From Dryococelus australis (Eukaryota; Arthropoda; Insecta; Phasmatodea; Phasmatidae), in assembly GCA_029891345.1 (NCBI GenBank), contig CM057002.1:67722590-67786589 (forward strand): 64,000 nucleotides of DNA, given 5' to 3'. Below the pieces are notes generated by a model. That model did not search any database. It was not told the DNA's origin and saw nothing but the letters and a program-made list of their open reading frames with translations. The translations under genes and the position numbers were made by a program. Below, piece after piece: positions 1-11,029 of the stretch; position 1 is the stretch's first letter; each line of letters opens with the position of its first letter.

Positions 1-208
1 GACACATCAGTTCCAATCACCCTTGTACTTACATCGCAGCTGCCAGTCGGAGCACAACTCAACAGTAAAGTAGTTCTGATGTACCTACTTGCACAGCCAG
101 TTTCCACCAGCTGACTTTGAACAACAGGTGATTGTTATTGGAACAAGTTCGAAGCCGTTGTAACCGCCAACACAGCTCACCATGATCAAAGCGATCATGT
201 GACCGCAG

Positions 209-408
209 GGGGCCGCAGTGGAATACTGTATAGAGCACTCGGATCTCTCGCCCAGGAGTATGATGTTCCAGCCCCGGAGGGGACAGACGCTCCCGCAGTT
301 AAGCAAGTGGGTATAATGCCAGACGATGCCACTGGTCGGTGGGTTTTCTCGGGGATGTCCCGTTTGCTCCTCCCTTGCAATCCGGCGATGCTCCATATTC
401 ACCTCGTG
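209..408 (+). mobile_element. SINE-1 copy, degenerate head, tail missing
   Basis: The body matches the tRNA-derived SINE seen many times here. It carries the 'gacgatgccactggtcggt', 'gggttttctcggg' and 'gctccatattcacctc' blocks in order. The head (from about 209, 'ggccgcagtgg') is too degenerate to show a working A or B box. The 3' tail ending 'agagccgcccaaatctct' in full copies is absent. The open frames across this block are SINE translations, not a gene. Confidence 0.75.
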
Positions 409-795
409 AATATATATTCACCGTGTGATGGCCAAAGAAGTCTCCTGCGCATGAAGCCAGCCAGCATTGTTACTTACATGACTTCTGAAGTTTTGCTTCA
501 GTTATATTTTGGGACTTTTCATCACGTATCGTTAGTTACATCACGTGTTTAAAAAAAGACACACACGCACACACGCATATATATATATATAATTCTGAGA
601 AACACGCCAAAGAGAAATTACGCATACAATTTGTGCGCTATATTTAATTTACATAACCAATGATATGATTTTTGCTACAGTGCTGAATGCAAACGTAAAC
701 ATTCCAGTAAGAGGCGTTTACTTTACAAATAATGTGAAAATACAGACTGTGGCAAAATTGTGCATGAGAAGTACATCTTTGCAGCCATTGCAATT
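409..795. other. No gene seen; short simple repeats
   Basis: AT-rich sequence with a mixed (AC)n/(AT)n run at about 548-592. No coding frame above 60 codons that I can support and no recognised repeat otherwise. Confidence 0.6.
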
Positions 796-1140
796 CCACG
801 GTTACTTCCAAGTTCCCTGAAGTCACTGAAGTCCTGCTGAAGTTCTACCTACTTCCATATTATTCCTCCGCCTCACGCATATAAAGCGTGTAACTAAGTC
901 AAGAAATAATAGTCTGTGTGACATTACTAACACTCTTATCTCCTCTCTGTTTCTAGTAATCATGTTATTTATAAATTAAATATTATATTTAATAAATAAC
1001 ATATTTAATAAATAACATTTATGTAAAAGCTCAGTTCAATAGGAACTAAGACACTTCTATATCAACAGAAGTATAAAAGGCTTGTAATACATTACATTTG
1101 TAAGAAACAAAAAAACACCTCAAACATGGAGACATGCTTT
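796..1140 (-). mobile_element. MITE family X, shortened copy
   Basis: On the minus strand this matches the family X 3' half. It has the terminal 'ccacggttacttc' motif, then the 'ctgctgaagttctac' and 'attcctccgcctcacgca' blocks, and later 'caacagaagtataaaa'. The central part is replaced by AT-rich sequence (about 955-1020), so the copy is internally deleted or diverged. See the copy at 8,265 for the family structure. Confidence 0.65.
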
Positions 1141-1344
1141 CTATACTGTACTGTACTGTACAGTGTTCATTATGGGATTATCATCAGACAGTGGGGTGCA
1201 GGATTTACTTCTTTCCAATCATGTGTATTTTATTGAGTGAAATTATTATCTAACAATCTTGTCCTTTTGTGTGGTCAAAATAAAAATTAATATGTATGCT
1301 GCAGGTAAAATATTTTTGCTGGTCTGTAATAGTAGTTAAGAAAT

Positions 1345-1815
1345 GCACGTTCGGTTGCAGTGTGGAGGGTGGGCACCCGGGGAGCCACTGCCGCCGTCTT
1401 GGAAGATGTCACGGTAGCCATTCTGGATAACTTTGACCTATGCTAATCACGCCTATGCTAACTACGCCTATGCTAATTATTCCTGTGATAATCACGCCTC
1501 CATCTTATCGCCACCCACCATCTTGACTTCACCATCGTCTGCTAGCGTACGCCGTAAGTGACCGCCATCTTACCTTCGTGGCTAGTCTGCTAGCATACAC
1601 CACCACGATACTTCCGCACGCACCCACCAGAGTGCAGCATACCCCGCGTCTCCCCCACCTACTTGCCAGGGGCGTCGCTGTCGTCCACTAGGAGTGCTAC
1701 CATCGCCACCCACCATCTTTGTTTCCCAAGTCGTCTGCTAGATCACGCCACCGTCGTCCGCCGTCTTCGTTTCCGATGTCGGCGTCTAGGAGCGCTGGCA
1801 CATAAGGTATAATTC
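1345..1815. repeat. GC-rich short-repeat island with CCATCTT motifs
   Basis: A GC-rich block in AT-rich surroundings. It contains a local repeat of about 16 bp around 1,438-1,500 ('cctatgctaatcacg' and variants, four copies). It then has spaced repeats of 'ccatctt' and 'gtctgctag' between about 1,500 and 1,745. No open frame runs through it. It is a degenerate minisatellite-like island; any regulatory role is inference only. Confidence 0.5.
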
Positions 1816-3794
1816 CGACGCGCAGTAGGCGGCACTTTCGCCCTTACACGCATTATTTGGTGCAAGTAGCTCAAAACATGCTGGGGGAATTTGATTTCGA
1901 TCTGGCCACCGAATCATGTAGGTAAATGGTGGTCGGAATGCAGTATAAAATTATCGCTACACGCCAATTCGTAAAAATAAAAAATATCTAGAAACAAGAC
2001 TATAATAGAATATGTCAACGAAGGCTCCAGGTCATTGCCACCATCCCGGACCTGTCCCACACAGTTAATATCAAAACTATAATAAAATCGAAAATAATAA
2101 ATACACAAATGAACGCCAGCACAGAGATCATACACAGAATTCTCATACAATCAACATACTACTCTCACTATTACTTGTGTAACTGTTAGGAATTAGGTCC
2201 CAATAATTGTTTTAGGTATACGTATGCCAAATGGGATACAATGCAAACGATTTGTAACTTCAAGACGGACATGATGGCGAGTGTTAACCAACATACTAAG
2301 CCTACCATACTAGACGTTGAACAGGGTTGCATGGTTTACAAGATACTAGTAAAAGAGGAAACTCGACTTTATGTACCCTGATATAAGGGTCAGATTCCAT
2401 TGAAAAATATTTTTACTATTGAAAAATATGTAGAACAGAATTATGTGGGGAAACTCTACGAGGGGAAGTTTGTAGGGGCAGTGGCACAACTTCCAAGCAT
2501 TTTGACGTAGGAAACTTTCCGTTCGACATAAAGTAATAAATAGTAATACATCAGGCATAAGTACAACGTCATAAAGACAATGAGACTTTCGCTATTCGTA
2601 GTGATACAAAGCTTTATATCAAAATAATGTGGTACTTACGAGAGGAATATTGAAACATAAAGTATACGAAAACGGTAGATTTTATTTTCTATATTATTTT
2701 TAATGTATTCAAATTTCTACTTAATTTTGTTACTTCTAGATCTTCAACTTCGGTACCACTCCCCCTAAAACATATATTTATAGAAAATAGTAAAATTTGT
2801 TTCAAATTTATGATGTATAAATATATTATGTAAACACGTCTTTCTCGTCATCTTGGTGGTCGCTGAAAGGAGAAGGCTTTGGAAGTTTTCCTGGTCCTTT
2901 GTTCTGGCTTTCCTCGACATTATAACTTGAAGAGACATCGCGCTATCTACACATACAAACATTCATTTGCTATTAAACCATGCATGATATCAGGATGCTT
3001 GGTTATTCCTCCTTTCCACGTATATTTCGTACGAAACATATCCCTTCCTTTCTCCTCCTGCCCTGATACATCTCCCAAAAACATTATAAAATATTGTATA
3101 ATTAAACGTAACAATAAGTTGCATACCTCCTTGTGACAACTCGTTCACTACGACACTGCACCCATTCAGTGTGATTAGACTCAGAACTAGTATGAAATCA
3201 CGTAGCACAGTAGCTTCATGAAGTACCACGTCTATGAACCACTGTTTACGAATCGATTGGAATGAAATCATCAAATTCATATCACAGCCAACACCAGCAG
3301 CCCAAAACATGACCATATTCTATACATTCAAGTTATAGACATCAAATTCATATAATAGATATTGCTCCTAGCTCTTATCAATGCAATACAGTCTGCTATG
3401 CCCTGAGCCTTCTCATACACATAGTCACTGAAGCTATATTGTCACAAAGTTCACATCACAGGTATCCTGACATCGATCAAGAGGTAGACACGAGTCAAAA
3501 TATTGCAATAATTTTCTTAATTTCAGCGATTAATTTAAATTGCAAACCACATTTCCTTGTACGATTCTATAGAGTCTTAAAGTATCTCTTGGCATCTAAT
3601 TTCAGTTTCTGTACATAAGTTAGTTTTCACTATTTATACATTTCTGAAACAGTAAAATTGTGCTCTGTATTTATGGAGAAACTACGCGCTCAATATTTTT
3701 TTTTTTTGCTAGGAAGAATTGCAGTCACAGATATTGTGTACAAGCTGAACATTGTGTGGTAAACAATTTCAAATAACACAATTATTCGTAATCA
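1816..3794. other. AT-rich stretch, no gene seen
   Basis: Nothing recognised. Open frames are at most about 108 codons (minus strand, 2,990-3,316) and resemble no family I know. A T-run lies near 3,700. Confidence 0.6.
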
Positions 3795-3995
3795 GCGTTA
3801 AGTGATGTAGGGAAGGAGCAGCGCCAGAATGCAAGGGCAGGGGAAACGGGAGATCCCCGAGAAAATCCGCCTACCAGCGGCATCGCTCTGCACGATTTCC
3901 ATTGCGAAAGTACGGGAGCGACCCCGCCGGATATCGAACTCGGTTGGCCTGGGTGGGAGGCGAGTAGTCTAACCACTACACTACCGGGGCCCCTA
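3795..3995 (-). mobile_element. SINE-1 copy with tRNA-like head
   Basis: Reads on the minus strand. The tRNA-like head occupies the high-coordinate end (A-box-like region near 3,960-3,990, B-box-like 'gttcgatatcc' near 3,930-3,940 on the minus strand), followed by the SINE body. The far 3' tail block is missing. Flanks 'acaattattcgtaatcag' and 'acaaataatgtaatccag' could be a diverged target-site duplication, but this is uncertain. Confidence 0.85.
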
Positions 3996-4468
3996 ACAAA
4001 TAATGTAATCCAGCCTATGGTGAGTGACATCTGGAACATTCTGTATTTTTATACAGTGTTACTAATTTTTGCTGCACACAATTAAAGTAATGATTATTAA
4101 TATACCTTTGCTTGATAAAAATTAATTTTTGCAAAATTTGATATTTTTAAAATAACATTTTTATATAAATGCCTTGATAAATTATAAGCAACACGTACAT
4201 AAAATATATTTATTGGTTATACATGTAACAATTAACATAGAAAGATCGACATTTTTACATAGAATTCAATTGGAGCTTACCTACGAGATAATCAAACATG
4301 CTGTTCCACTATACTTGTGAGGATATTTACAGGTAAGTGGGGAAGCAGTCATTTTGCCAAGAAACCAAAAAAGACCACTACGTGTTTAACAAGAAAGACG
4401 TATGAGTACACATTTATTGAAATTTTTTTTTTAAATTTATTATTCTAATAAAATATCTTACAGCGTTG

Positions 4469-4470
<2 letters not shown>
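3996..4470. other. AT-rich stretch, no gene seen
   Basis: Very AT-rich, with poly-T/poly-A runs near 4,425. No coding frame or recognised repeat. Confidence 0.6.

Positions 4471-4536
<66 letters not shown>
4471..4536. repeat. (AT)n microsatellite passing into (AC)n
   Basis: An uninterrupted AT dinucleotide run of 58 bp (4,471-4,528), followed by four AC units. Confidence 0.97.
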
Positions 4537-4537
<1 letters not shown>

Positions 4538-4601
4538 CATTATTCTTTAATATGTAACATGCATCGTGATTTTCTTACAATTGGGGTAATGTATGTATGT
4601 A

Positions 4602-5032
4602 TGGTTTGTTCACGATAAAATGAGCAATTTTGAAAGCCCTGCTTAAGATCTACTTGGAAGCACATTGTGTATCCTTTCACCATATGTAAACTCAACACTG
4701 CCGTGGACATGATCCCTTTATTCATGCATCAGTAACTTGAACTTGCACAATTATTATGAAAGTAAATATTTTGCAAATTTTCTAATCGATACACTTATAT
4801 GCAATTTAAAACAAATCCGAAATACAAATAAATCATTGTAGTATTGACAAATATTTACCGAACACTTTTAATTAAACGTTGAGACATGTAACTATTCTCC
4901 CTCCGTAGTTACCAACTTGACAGGGCGTACGCCACTACGTGCGCCCGTTAAAAATACACGCAGGTAGGGACAGTGACATGTTTCAGGGGTTGATTTGTAA
5001 AGTGCTCACTTTATCGTGAAAAGCCTTTAATA
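4602..5032. mobile_element. MITE family A, long form (~430 bp)
   Basis: The left end 'gttcacgataaaatgagc' and the inverse of the right end 'gtgctcactttatcgtgaa' form terminal inverted repeats of the family A type (ideal end TAGGCTGTTCACGGTAAAGT). Read on the minus strand, the interior aligns with the copy at 42,406-42,833: 'aaatcaacc', then 'ccctacctgcgtg' and 'gtcaagttggtaac'. It has no transposase frame, so it is non-autonomous. Confidence 0.8.
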
Positions 5033-5439
5033 CGTTAAAATTACTTTTTTATGTTATACAGTAATGTGCAGTTGGAAGGCACTGCACCTGTAACTTAAAG
5101 TGTTGATGCACAGTCTGCTGTCGGGTGCCGCTGTTACTTAACGTTTGTAGTAGCAGATTAATGGATAATTCAGGCGCTGGTGAGAAATCGTTTTACTTAT
5201 GAAAGTGTATACGTATTACTGTAACACTCACTTCGTAGAGAAAATCTAGGGCAGGGCTCACTGACCTTACCGTATCGGCTTTGCAACACTGATTTACTTT
5301 CTTTTTTAAATCACAACTGTTACAAACAGAGTGGTTTCAACTAAGTTTTACTCGATATTTACTTCATTCAGTGTTCGACGATGTAAGGTCGCGTCTTGTG
5401 ACCGAGTTGTAATGCAACTACAATAAAGTCAAGCTATAG
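5033..5439. other. No gene or recognised repeat
   Basis: Single-copy-looking sequence between two copies of MITE A. No coding frame supported. Confidence 0.5.
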
Positions 5440-5825
5440 ACTTTTCAAGCTAAACAAGGGCACTTTTGGTAGAACTGCTGAGGCACTACTTATATGCGCA
5501 GTGTGTATTCTTCCGCCTTATGTAAAATTAACACTGCCATGGGCCTCATCACTTTAAACATGCGTCGGTCAATTGAAACAGAGAAATTATTATGATAGTA
5601 ATATATTTTACAAACTAACTTATTCTTACACTTACATTTCAAAAAATGGAAAGCAAAATAAATTATTTCGGTACTTATAAATGTTTACGGAACACTTTTA
5701 ACTCAACGTCAAAACATGGAACTGCTTCATTTCCGTAGTTACCAACTTTGCTGGAAGTTTGTACTAAACTCCGTGTGCCACTTAAAACATATGCAAGTAT
5801 TTTGCAAACGTTGATTTTAAACATT
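5440..5825. mobile_element. MITE family A, degenerate long-form copy
   Basis: It lies about 400 bp beyond the 4.6-kb copy, in the same orientation. Shared blocks include 'aacactgccatgggcctcat' (there 'aacactgccgtggacatgat'), 'gaaattattatgatagtaa', 'aacacttttaactcaacgt' and 'tccgtagttaccaac'. The terminal repeats are eroded ('caagggcacttttgg' at left, 'gttgattttaaac' at right). It is older than, or has decayed faster than, its neighbour. Confidence 0.7.
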
Positions 5826-6317
5826 AAAAAAAGCTCAGATAACAGAGAACAGCCTTGTACAGTATGTAGGCCCACGCTGGTTTTTGACGTAAGCAAACGG
5901 CACATCGCTGTTATAAACACGTAGTTTAAACAATGCTCACGACTCGTGAGCCGGTGCACGTAGAATGCGTAAATAAGTCTTCGTCATCTACAGGCTGTGA
6001 TGTCGACGAAGTTAACTTTTGACCTGCACTGCACATACATTGTAGTGACCAATCATCTTCCTTGTGGGTAAACCGTGCAGCTTACTATACTGTAATACTG
6101 TGCTGACTCGTCAAAATATTACTAGCTCGCTACCTCTGAAACTGAAAATTAAAGCGGCCCTGAAGTTGTTATACAAAGGCTTCAGATATCTCCTTCCTAT
6201 ATTTGTGAATATAATTTTCAACTTTTAGGTGTGTCTAGCAATTAGCGGTCGATAAATCTATTTCCAAGAAAATCTGAATTAACAGTTGGTCGATATTTCT
6301 TCAGAAATAACTAAGCG
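5826..6317. other. No gene seen
   Basis: No coding frame above about 94 codons and no recognised family. Confidence 0.5.
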
Positions 6318-6540
6318 AGGTGTCGCAGTGGCGACACATCTGTCACATTCGGGAGGATCCGGGTTCGTATCTCGGTAAGGACATCTTGGTTTCTGTCTCC
6401 CGTGGTTCGCCGACATCACTCCAGGTGAATGCTGGAGTGTTTCCTCACTCCAGCAGCCTGCAGGCTTCTTACTCCTCTGTCCTTAGCTTACCCCGTCACT
6501 TACTTCCAATAAGCCTACCTCCCTCTGGAAATAAAATACG
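6318..6540 (+). mobile_element. SINE-2: second tRNA-derived SINE type
   Basis: The head is 'gaggtgtcgcagtggc', followed by 'cattcgggaggatccgggtt', whose 'gggttcgtatc' resembles a Pol III B box. A body follows with 'ctcccgtggttcgccgacat' and 'cactccaggtgaatgctgg'. This arrangement (box-containing head, 'cattcgggagg', 'ctccagg.gaatgc') resembles SINEs abundant in orthopteroid insects, from memory. It is distinct from SINE-1. A CT/ATCT microsatellite follows about 75 bp downstream. Confidence 0.65.
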
Positions 6541-6614
6541 TATTACTCATTTAACAAGTTTTCGAAATGGAATTCGGGCATAGTTTCAACACCTGAGCTT
6601 GAAGCACACAGCTA

Positions 6615-6658
<44 letters not shown>

Positions 6659-6662
6659 CTCT
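6615..6662. repeat. (CT)n then (ATCT)n microsatellite
   Basis: CT dinucleotides (6,615-6,640) run into ATCT tetranucleotides (6,641-6,662). Confidence 0.97.
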
Positions 6663-7704
6663 GCCACTGGTCACCTCCATAAAATAAGCTTGGTTGAGAA
6701 AGTATGTAACATTGTAGTTTTTTGGGGCAATGTTTAACGTTAATCATAGATATTTCAATTACATTTGCTTACACAGTACTTGCACATGTTGTCACTTTAT
6801 TTAATATCATTTTCAAATTACGTTTTATTATACGAGTTAACAGTATTTTTAATAGCTTATTGACATACAAATCAGTTTAATCATTTTTCATTTGTTTCTA
6901 GACGGTATTCAGTATTAATATATTGTTTCATTTCATTCCCAGAGAGTGCCAGCGTTAAATATTTATTAAACAAAAGTACTAAATAAATATATCCAGGTTG
7001 TCTCTCGTCTCGCCATTGCTGATTGGCGGAGAGATAAGTCATGGTCAGACGACAGCCAATCGAAGGACAGCAAACAACATAAGAAAGGCAGAAGTAAAAT
7101 ACAACTAATATTTTCTGACAGGAAAATTCTCACCAATTCCAATGATGGACGTGAGCAGTACAGAAAGAAATGTTTAATTATTGAAAATCTAAAATAATTG
7201 CTACAATAAGTTGTGAAGGATGATGAAGTAATAACTAAATAATCAGAAATACTAATGTAATTATAGTTGAGAAGAATGGAATTAATAATTGCGCTAATAT
7301 TGTGGAAAGAAAAACTATATTAATATTAAATATTATTTCAGAAGATGAAAATGACGACGTTTAAATTGATATGAAATATTCAACTGGAATATAACTTGAA
7401 ATGTTACAAACGGCGCCCAACATGATAATTGTACATTTGTGATTGACCTGAAATATGACCAGTAGACTGGCCAGTTATATAAATAACTTGATCAATTTTA
7501 GTCGTGGGCAGTTTTTGTGCAACGTTCTTCCGAGAGTGAGAGAAGCGTATATCTACTCTCCATTTCTTAACAGTGACGTGCAAGTTCAGAGCCCTGTACG
7601 CTAAAATTTACATAAACACATGCACACAACAAGCAGCTGTTGATTATGTCAAGTTGCGCGGTAGACACTCTGTATCACACTCATCTGGTCACATGCCTAT
7701 CGGT
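6663..7704. other. No gene; isolated promoter-like words
   Basis: Mostly AT-rich. There is a CCAAT/ATTGG pair at about 7,022 and 7,056, a 'ggcgcccaacatg' word near 7,411 resembling an LTR-element primer-binding site, and 'tatataaata' near 7,476. I found no direct repeats, polyprotein or long frame to support an LTR element, so these remain isolated words. Confidence 0.45.
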
Positions 7705-7762
7705 ACCTGTAGGTAGAACTTAAGCAGGGCTTTAGCAAAGTACGAAGTGACTATGAATGTAC
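7705..7762 (+). mobile_element. MITE family X, terminal fragment
   Basis: 'gtagaacttaagcagggctt' followed by 'gaagtgactatgaatg' matches the last roughly 55 bp of family X. The rest of the element is absent. Confidence 0.6.
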
Positions 7763-8264
7763 TACATAAACCTGAAATCCTATCCACAGCATGTATAATA
7801 AACTGTGATCCAATTGCAATCCTGACAGAAATGTGCATATGTATGATGTACAGCTTGCTATAAAATGAATATACAAAATTTCCCAGACCCCTACTGATAA
7901 CGTATTCTTCGGCTAAATGTAAACTAAAACAATACCCTGTGATGTCTAATATTTCAACTACCAAATACTTCGTTTTACATTCCTCAACTATCCCAACGGT
8001 GCTGGTATAACTCAAAGACCGAAACATAATAAATGTTCACAATGTTTGACAGTAATTAGGTCGATTTGATGACTTTTAACGTTGTCTGAGCTGAGAATGG
8101 TTGGACTCGTGTTAGTTGACGATATTCCCAACTACGAAAGTGCAGACTGTGTAACTGGGTAGGTGAAGGAGAACTCTATATAGCAATTAGGTTACTTCTT
8201 GAAAGGACGGCCTTAACCAGAGCAGACGAGCATCCAGTACACCGAAAAAAGAGGAAACTGTGTA
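7763..8264. other. No gene seen
   Basis: A 112-codon minus frame (7,689-8,027) overlaps the X fragment and resembles nothing known. No other signal. Confidence 0.5.
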
Positions 8265-8933
8265 GGCATATAGTCTATTCGCGGTTTCTTCGCACTTTTT
8301 GAATCAAACATTTGAAATATCACCCTACTCATGACGTGTTTAGTTATTCCCGAAATATGCCCGCATGTATCATAAGCATTTTATACCTCCGTTAACATGG
8401 AAGTATCATATTTTTCGTGATGTTATGCCTGTATTTTATTTATAAATTATAACACTTTATTTATAATAAATAAGAATAAAATAGTGGGAAAACCTATGTG
8501 TTGGTATAGGCTATTCACGGTAAAGTGAGCACTTTTCAAAGTCCTCTCATTTGGAATAATAGTCAAGAAATGCATTTCATTTTATCCTTAGACGTTAACT
8601 TCCGAGTAAGTTGGAATATACACACTCAGTTTATAATTTACATTGCAGTGTTTATTAAAAAAGGCGGTAAAAGGATAAAAGATGGCTGAAAGGAAAAGTT
8701 ACTATGGCCTCAAAAGTGCTCACTTTACCGTGGACAGTATATAACACCTGGTAAGAAATAGTTCTCATGCAAAACATCATTAAGCACGAATTCGGTTCGT
8801 TGTTCCTCTGGTGTAATTTTCTAAACTTAGTTAAAGCTTAGTTTGCACGAGGCGGAGGAATATCCTGGAAGTAGAACTTTAGCAAGGCTTCAGAAAAATG
8901 TGAAGTAACCGTGAATGGATTATAGACAACTCG
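8265..8933 (+). mobile_element. MITE family X, complete copy split by MITE A
   Basis: The left end 'tatagtctattcgcggttt' and the inverse of the right end 'ccgtgaatggattataga' form terminal inverted repeats. The halves join as in the unbroken copies at 31.4, 49.1 and 11.0 kb: '...aaacctatgtgttgg' continues as 'acacctggtaagaaatag'. A family A MITE (8,507-8,741) lies between them. Common blocks are 'cataagcattttatacctcc', 'gaggcggaggaatatcctgg' and 'gtagaactttagcaaggctt'. No transposase frame. Confidence 0.85.
8507..8741. mobile_element. MITE family A, short form, nested in MITE X
   Basis: Ends are 'taggctattcacggtaaagt' at left and, inverted, 'tactgtccacggtaaagtga' at right. TA dinucleotides at 8,505-8,506 and 8,742-8,743 fit a TA target-site duplication, as in Tc1/mariner-like elements. 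The exact right boundary is ambiguous because it lies in TATATA. It has no coding capacity, and it is younger than the X copy it interrupts. Confidence 0.88.
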
Positions 8934-9332
8934 TGTTGCTTATTTTCTTACGTAACATTAACGGCGACAAACAAGATGGCGACAAACACTGACACGATTT
9001 CGAGGCAATAATCGTGTTCGGGCACAAACAGTGTGACACCTCATTCCCTCATATTTCTAGTATGATTTTTTTTTTTCATGCCTGGGTTTTGCTATTTTTG
9101 ACACTTTTGTTTCGAAACGTTGCTTGTTCAAGGGGACTTCACATACCGCTGGAAAGTCATCTTGTAGTCAACAGCCTAACGAGTTAATGCGGAATGTGTT
9201 AAACTAATGTTGCGAATTTGAGCAAATTTTACGAAACCCAAATACAATGAAAAGTGTTCTCATTACGTCGGGTACACTCCCGTACTTCACAGACTGAAGT
9301 ACACGCCAGTATTGTAGTGTGTGCACCTTGTA
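8934..9332. other. No gene seen
   Basis: Unremarkable AT-rich sequence with one 'caagatggcg' word near 8,970. No recognised repeat. Confidence 0.5.
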
Positions 9333-9386
9333 TGACGTCACGTGTACACACGTGTATGCTGAATGAGTGTGCTTGTACACGTGTAC
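9333..9386. promoter_or_regulatory. Cluster of CRE and three CACGTG E-boxes
   Basis: Within 54 bp there is a perfect TGACGTCA (9,333-9,340) overlapping a CACGTG (9,339-9,344). Two more CACGTG sites follow at 9,349-9,354 and 9,378-9,383, the last inside the 12-bp palindrome GTACACGTGTAC (9,375-9,386). TGACGTCA is the classic CREB/ATF site and CACGTG the bHLH E-box (CLOCK/CYCLE, MYC/MAX). The motifs are directly visible; function is inferred, and no adjacent gene is identified. Confidence 0.35.
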
Positions 9387-9885
9387 CAACTGCCCCACTC
9401 ACTCACGTCTCAAGAAGGCATGTCTCATGTTACCAATCTGACTCATATAAACACGACTGTAAACTGTGAAATAATTCCTGTATTTTTTAAAAGAATACTT
9501 TGTGGTTTTGAAAAATCAATCTTGGCAACAAGTAAGCGCTGTGGACTTCAAGTTTTATTATAAACGTAGAGTGGCATAAATATTTTCGTATTTTTCATAA
9601 ACCAATGTGTGGTAAAGATACGATATTTTTCTTGTAGAGTTCCAAAAAAATATTTTGCAACCAGCTTACACAAAGAACGCTTTCTAAAAAAAGTCAAAAA
9701 ACATTTTTGCTGTGTGTACAACAGTATCAGAAGAATACGAGAATGCGATGTGATTGATGTGGCTTAATGCCACATTCATCACACAATATTTTCGTTTAAT
9801 AAGAATTTCACTTTTTATCTACATATAGATTCTAATATTTTTCCAGTTTTTTATCTTTTTAAAAGAAATAGCAAAAGCAAGAGAA
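9387..9885. other. No gene seen
   Basis: AT-rich. No recognised repeat or coding frame above about 70 codons. Confidence 0.5.
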
Positions 9886-10155
9886 ATGGGAAATATATTA
9901 ACTTGTCTGCACAAACACCAACCAGGATCTCCGTGCGACGTGCTTGGCGAGGACAAACATGTACGCACACTTCGCAATGACATGAGTCGTGTGAAGTCTC
10001 ACAAGCAAGTGTGGACATCGCCACCATCAGACTCTCTGGAAGCTCGTCCTGCTATCAACAATTCAAGTCGTTATTATAAAGAAATATTGTGGAAGTATTA
10101 CAACTCGAACGCACTTTGGCCTAGTAGTTTAGATTCTAGCCTACCAATGCTGTGA
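9886..10155 (+). CDS. Possible small ORF beginning MGNILTC (weak)
   Basis: An 89-codon frame opens with ATG in a reasonable context (aaATGG). The start MGNILTC has a Gly at position 2 and a Cys at 7, the pattern of N-myristoylated and palmitoylated proteins. It is fairly hydrophilic, with a tyrosine-rich stretch (RYYKEILWKYY) near residues 64-74. I recognise no family. No splice signals or neighbours support it and it may be chance, so no function is assigned. Confidence 0.15.
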   Translation: MGNILTCLHKHQPGSPCDVLGEDKHVRTLRNDMSRVKSHKQVWTSPPSDSLEARPAINNSSRYYKEILWKYYNSNALWPSSLDSSLPML

Positions 10156-11029
10156 GCTCGGTTTGACTTAGGTTCACAACTTTTTTGATACTAACAAGTA
10201 GAGACCTGCGAATTCCACATTATTGTTGCTGACACGCAATACTTTCAGCACATGTATGTATAAATTACATTTCCATTGCATCATATTTAATATGACACGC
10301 GTTGGGTTTATCAGAGGTAATGAATAAACACGTCATGTTGTTGTAGCGAATAATATGCCGTACAGTCAGAAAGGGAGCGATCAGCACCAGACAGCAGACA
10401 ATGGAGAAATTAATACAGCTCCAGTACATACACCACTGTGGAGTCTTTCTTGAGGACATGTAATAATGAGAATTATTCACTTCTTCGCTAGTAAGGTTTA
10501 GCTAGGCTCAGCTGTTCGTACATTAGCTGCCGCCATAGTGAATAGCCAGCCTGTTTAATAAACAATAAGGGAATCGACAAAGTGATTGAAGTAAACAAGT
10601 GTGTGTACTCTGCACTTGTAACACAAATTTGGGGAAATGTTCGTGTACCAGGGTGCGGCCACACACGGGAAGAATGTAGAGTAGGAGGGGAGGAAGGGAG
10701 ATGGACTGGTGGCTCCTGTGCAGAGGTGAGGCACCTTGCAACAGCCCGTGCTACACGGTCAAGCAGGCGCGGTGTGTCTACGAGCTCAGCGTGTTTCTGG
10801 ACATTTTCTGGGCCCGCTCTTTCTTCTCGCCGCCTGATCACTTTCACTCAGTTGCAGTGTCGACACTACACACCCACGTGACTGCGCCTTCTGGACCTCG
10901 CCTTGCAACACCACCCACAACCAGTCCGGCCTTGGACACCCCTCACTACCTGCAGCACACGTCGCAGTGCTATAGTGAGTGTATTCACACTTTCTCAATC
11001 AAACCTGTCAAATAACACCACGTGTACGA
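10156..11029. other. No supported gene; overlapping chance frames
   Basis: A GC-richer part (10,600-10,990) has overlapping frames on both strands of up to 119 codons. None resembles a known protein and none is clearly preferred. Confidence 0.45.

Noticed and set aside
7400-7490. LTR retrotransposon start (PBS-like 'ggcgcccaacatg' and TATA-like word)
   Set aside because: No pair of direct LTRs, no gag-pol frame and no matching 3' end. A short word match is not enough.
10488-11015. Cluster of overlapping frames up to 119 codons on both strands
   Set aside because: Mutually exclusive frames in a GC-richer stretch with few stops; none resembles a known protein.
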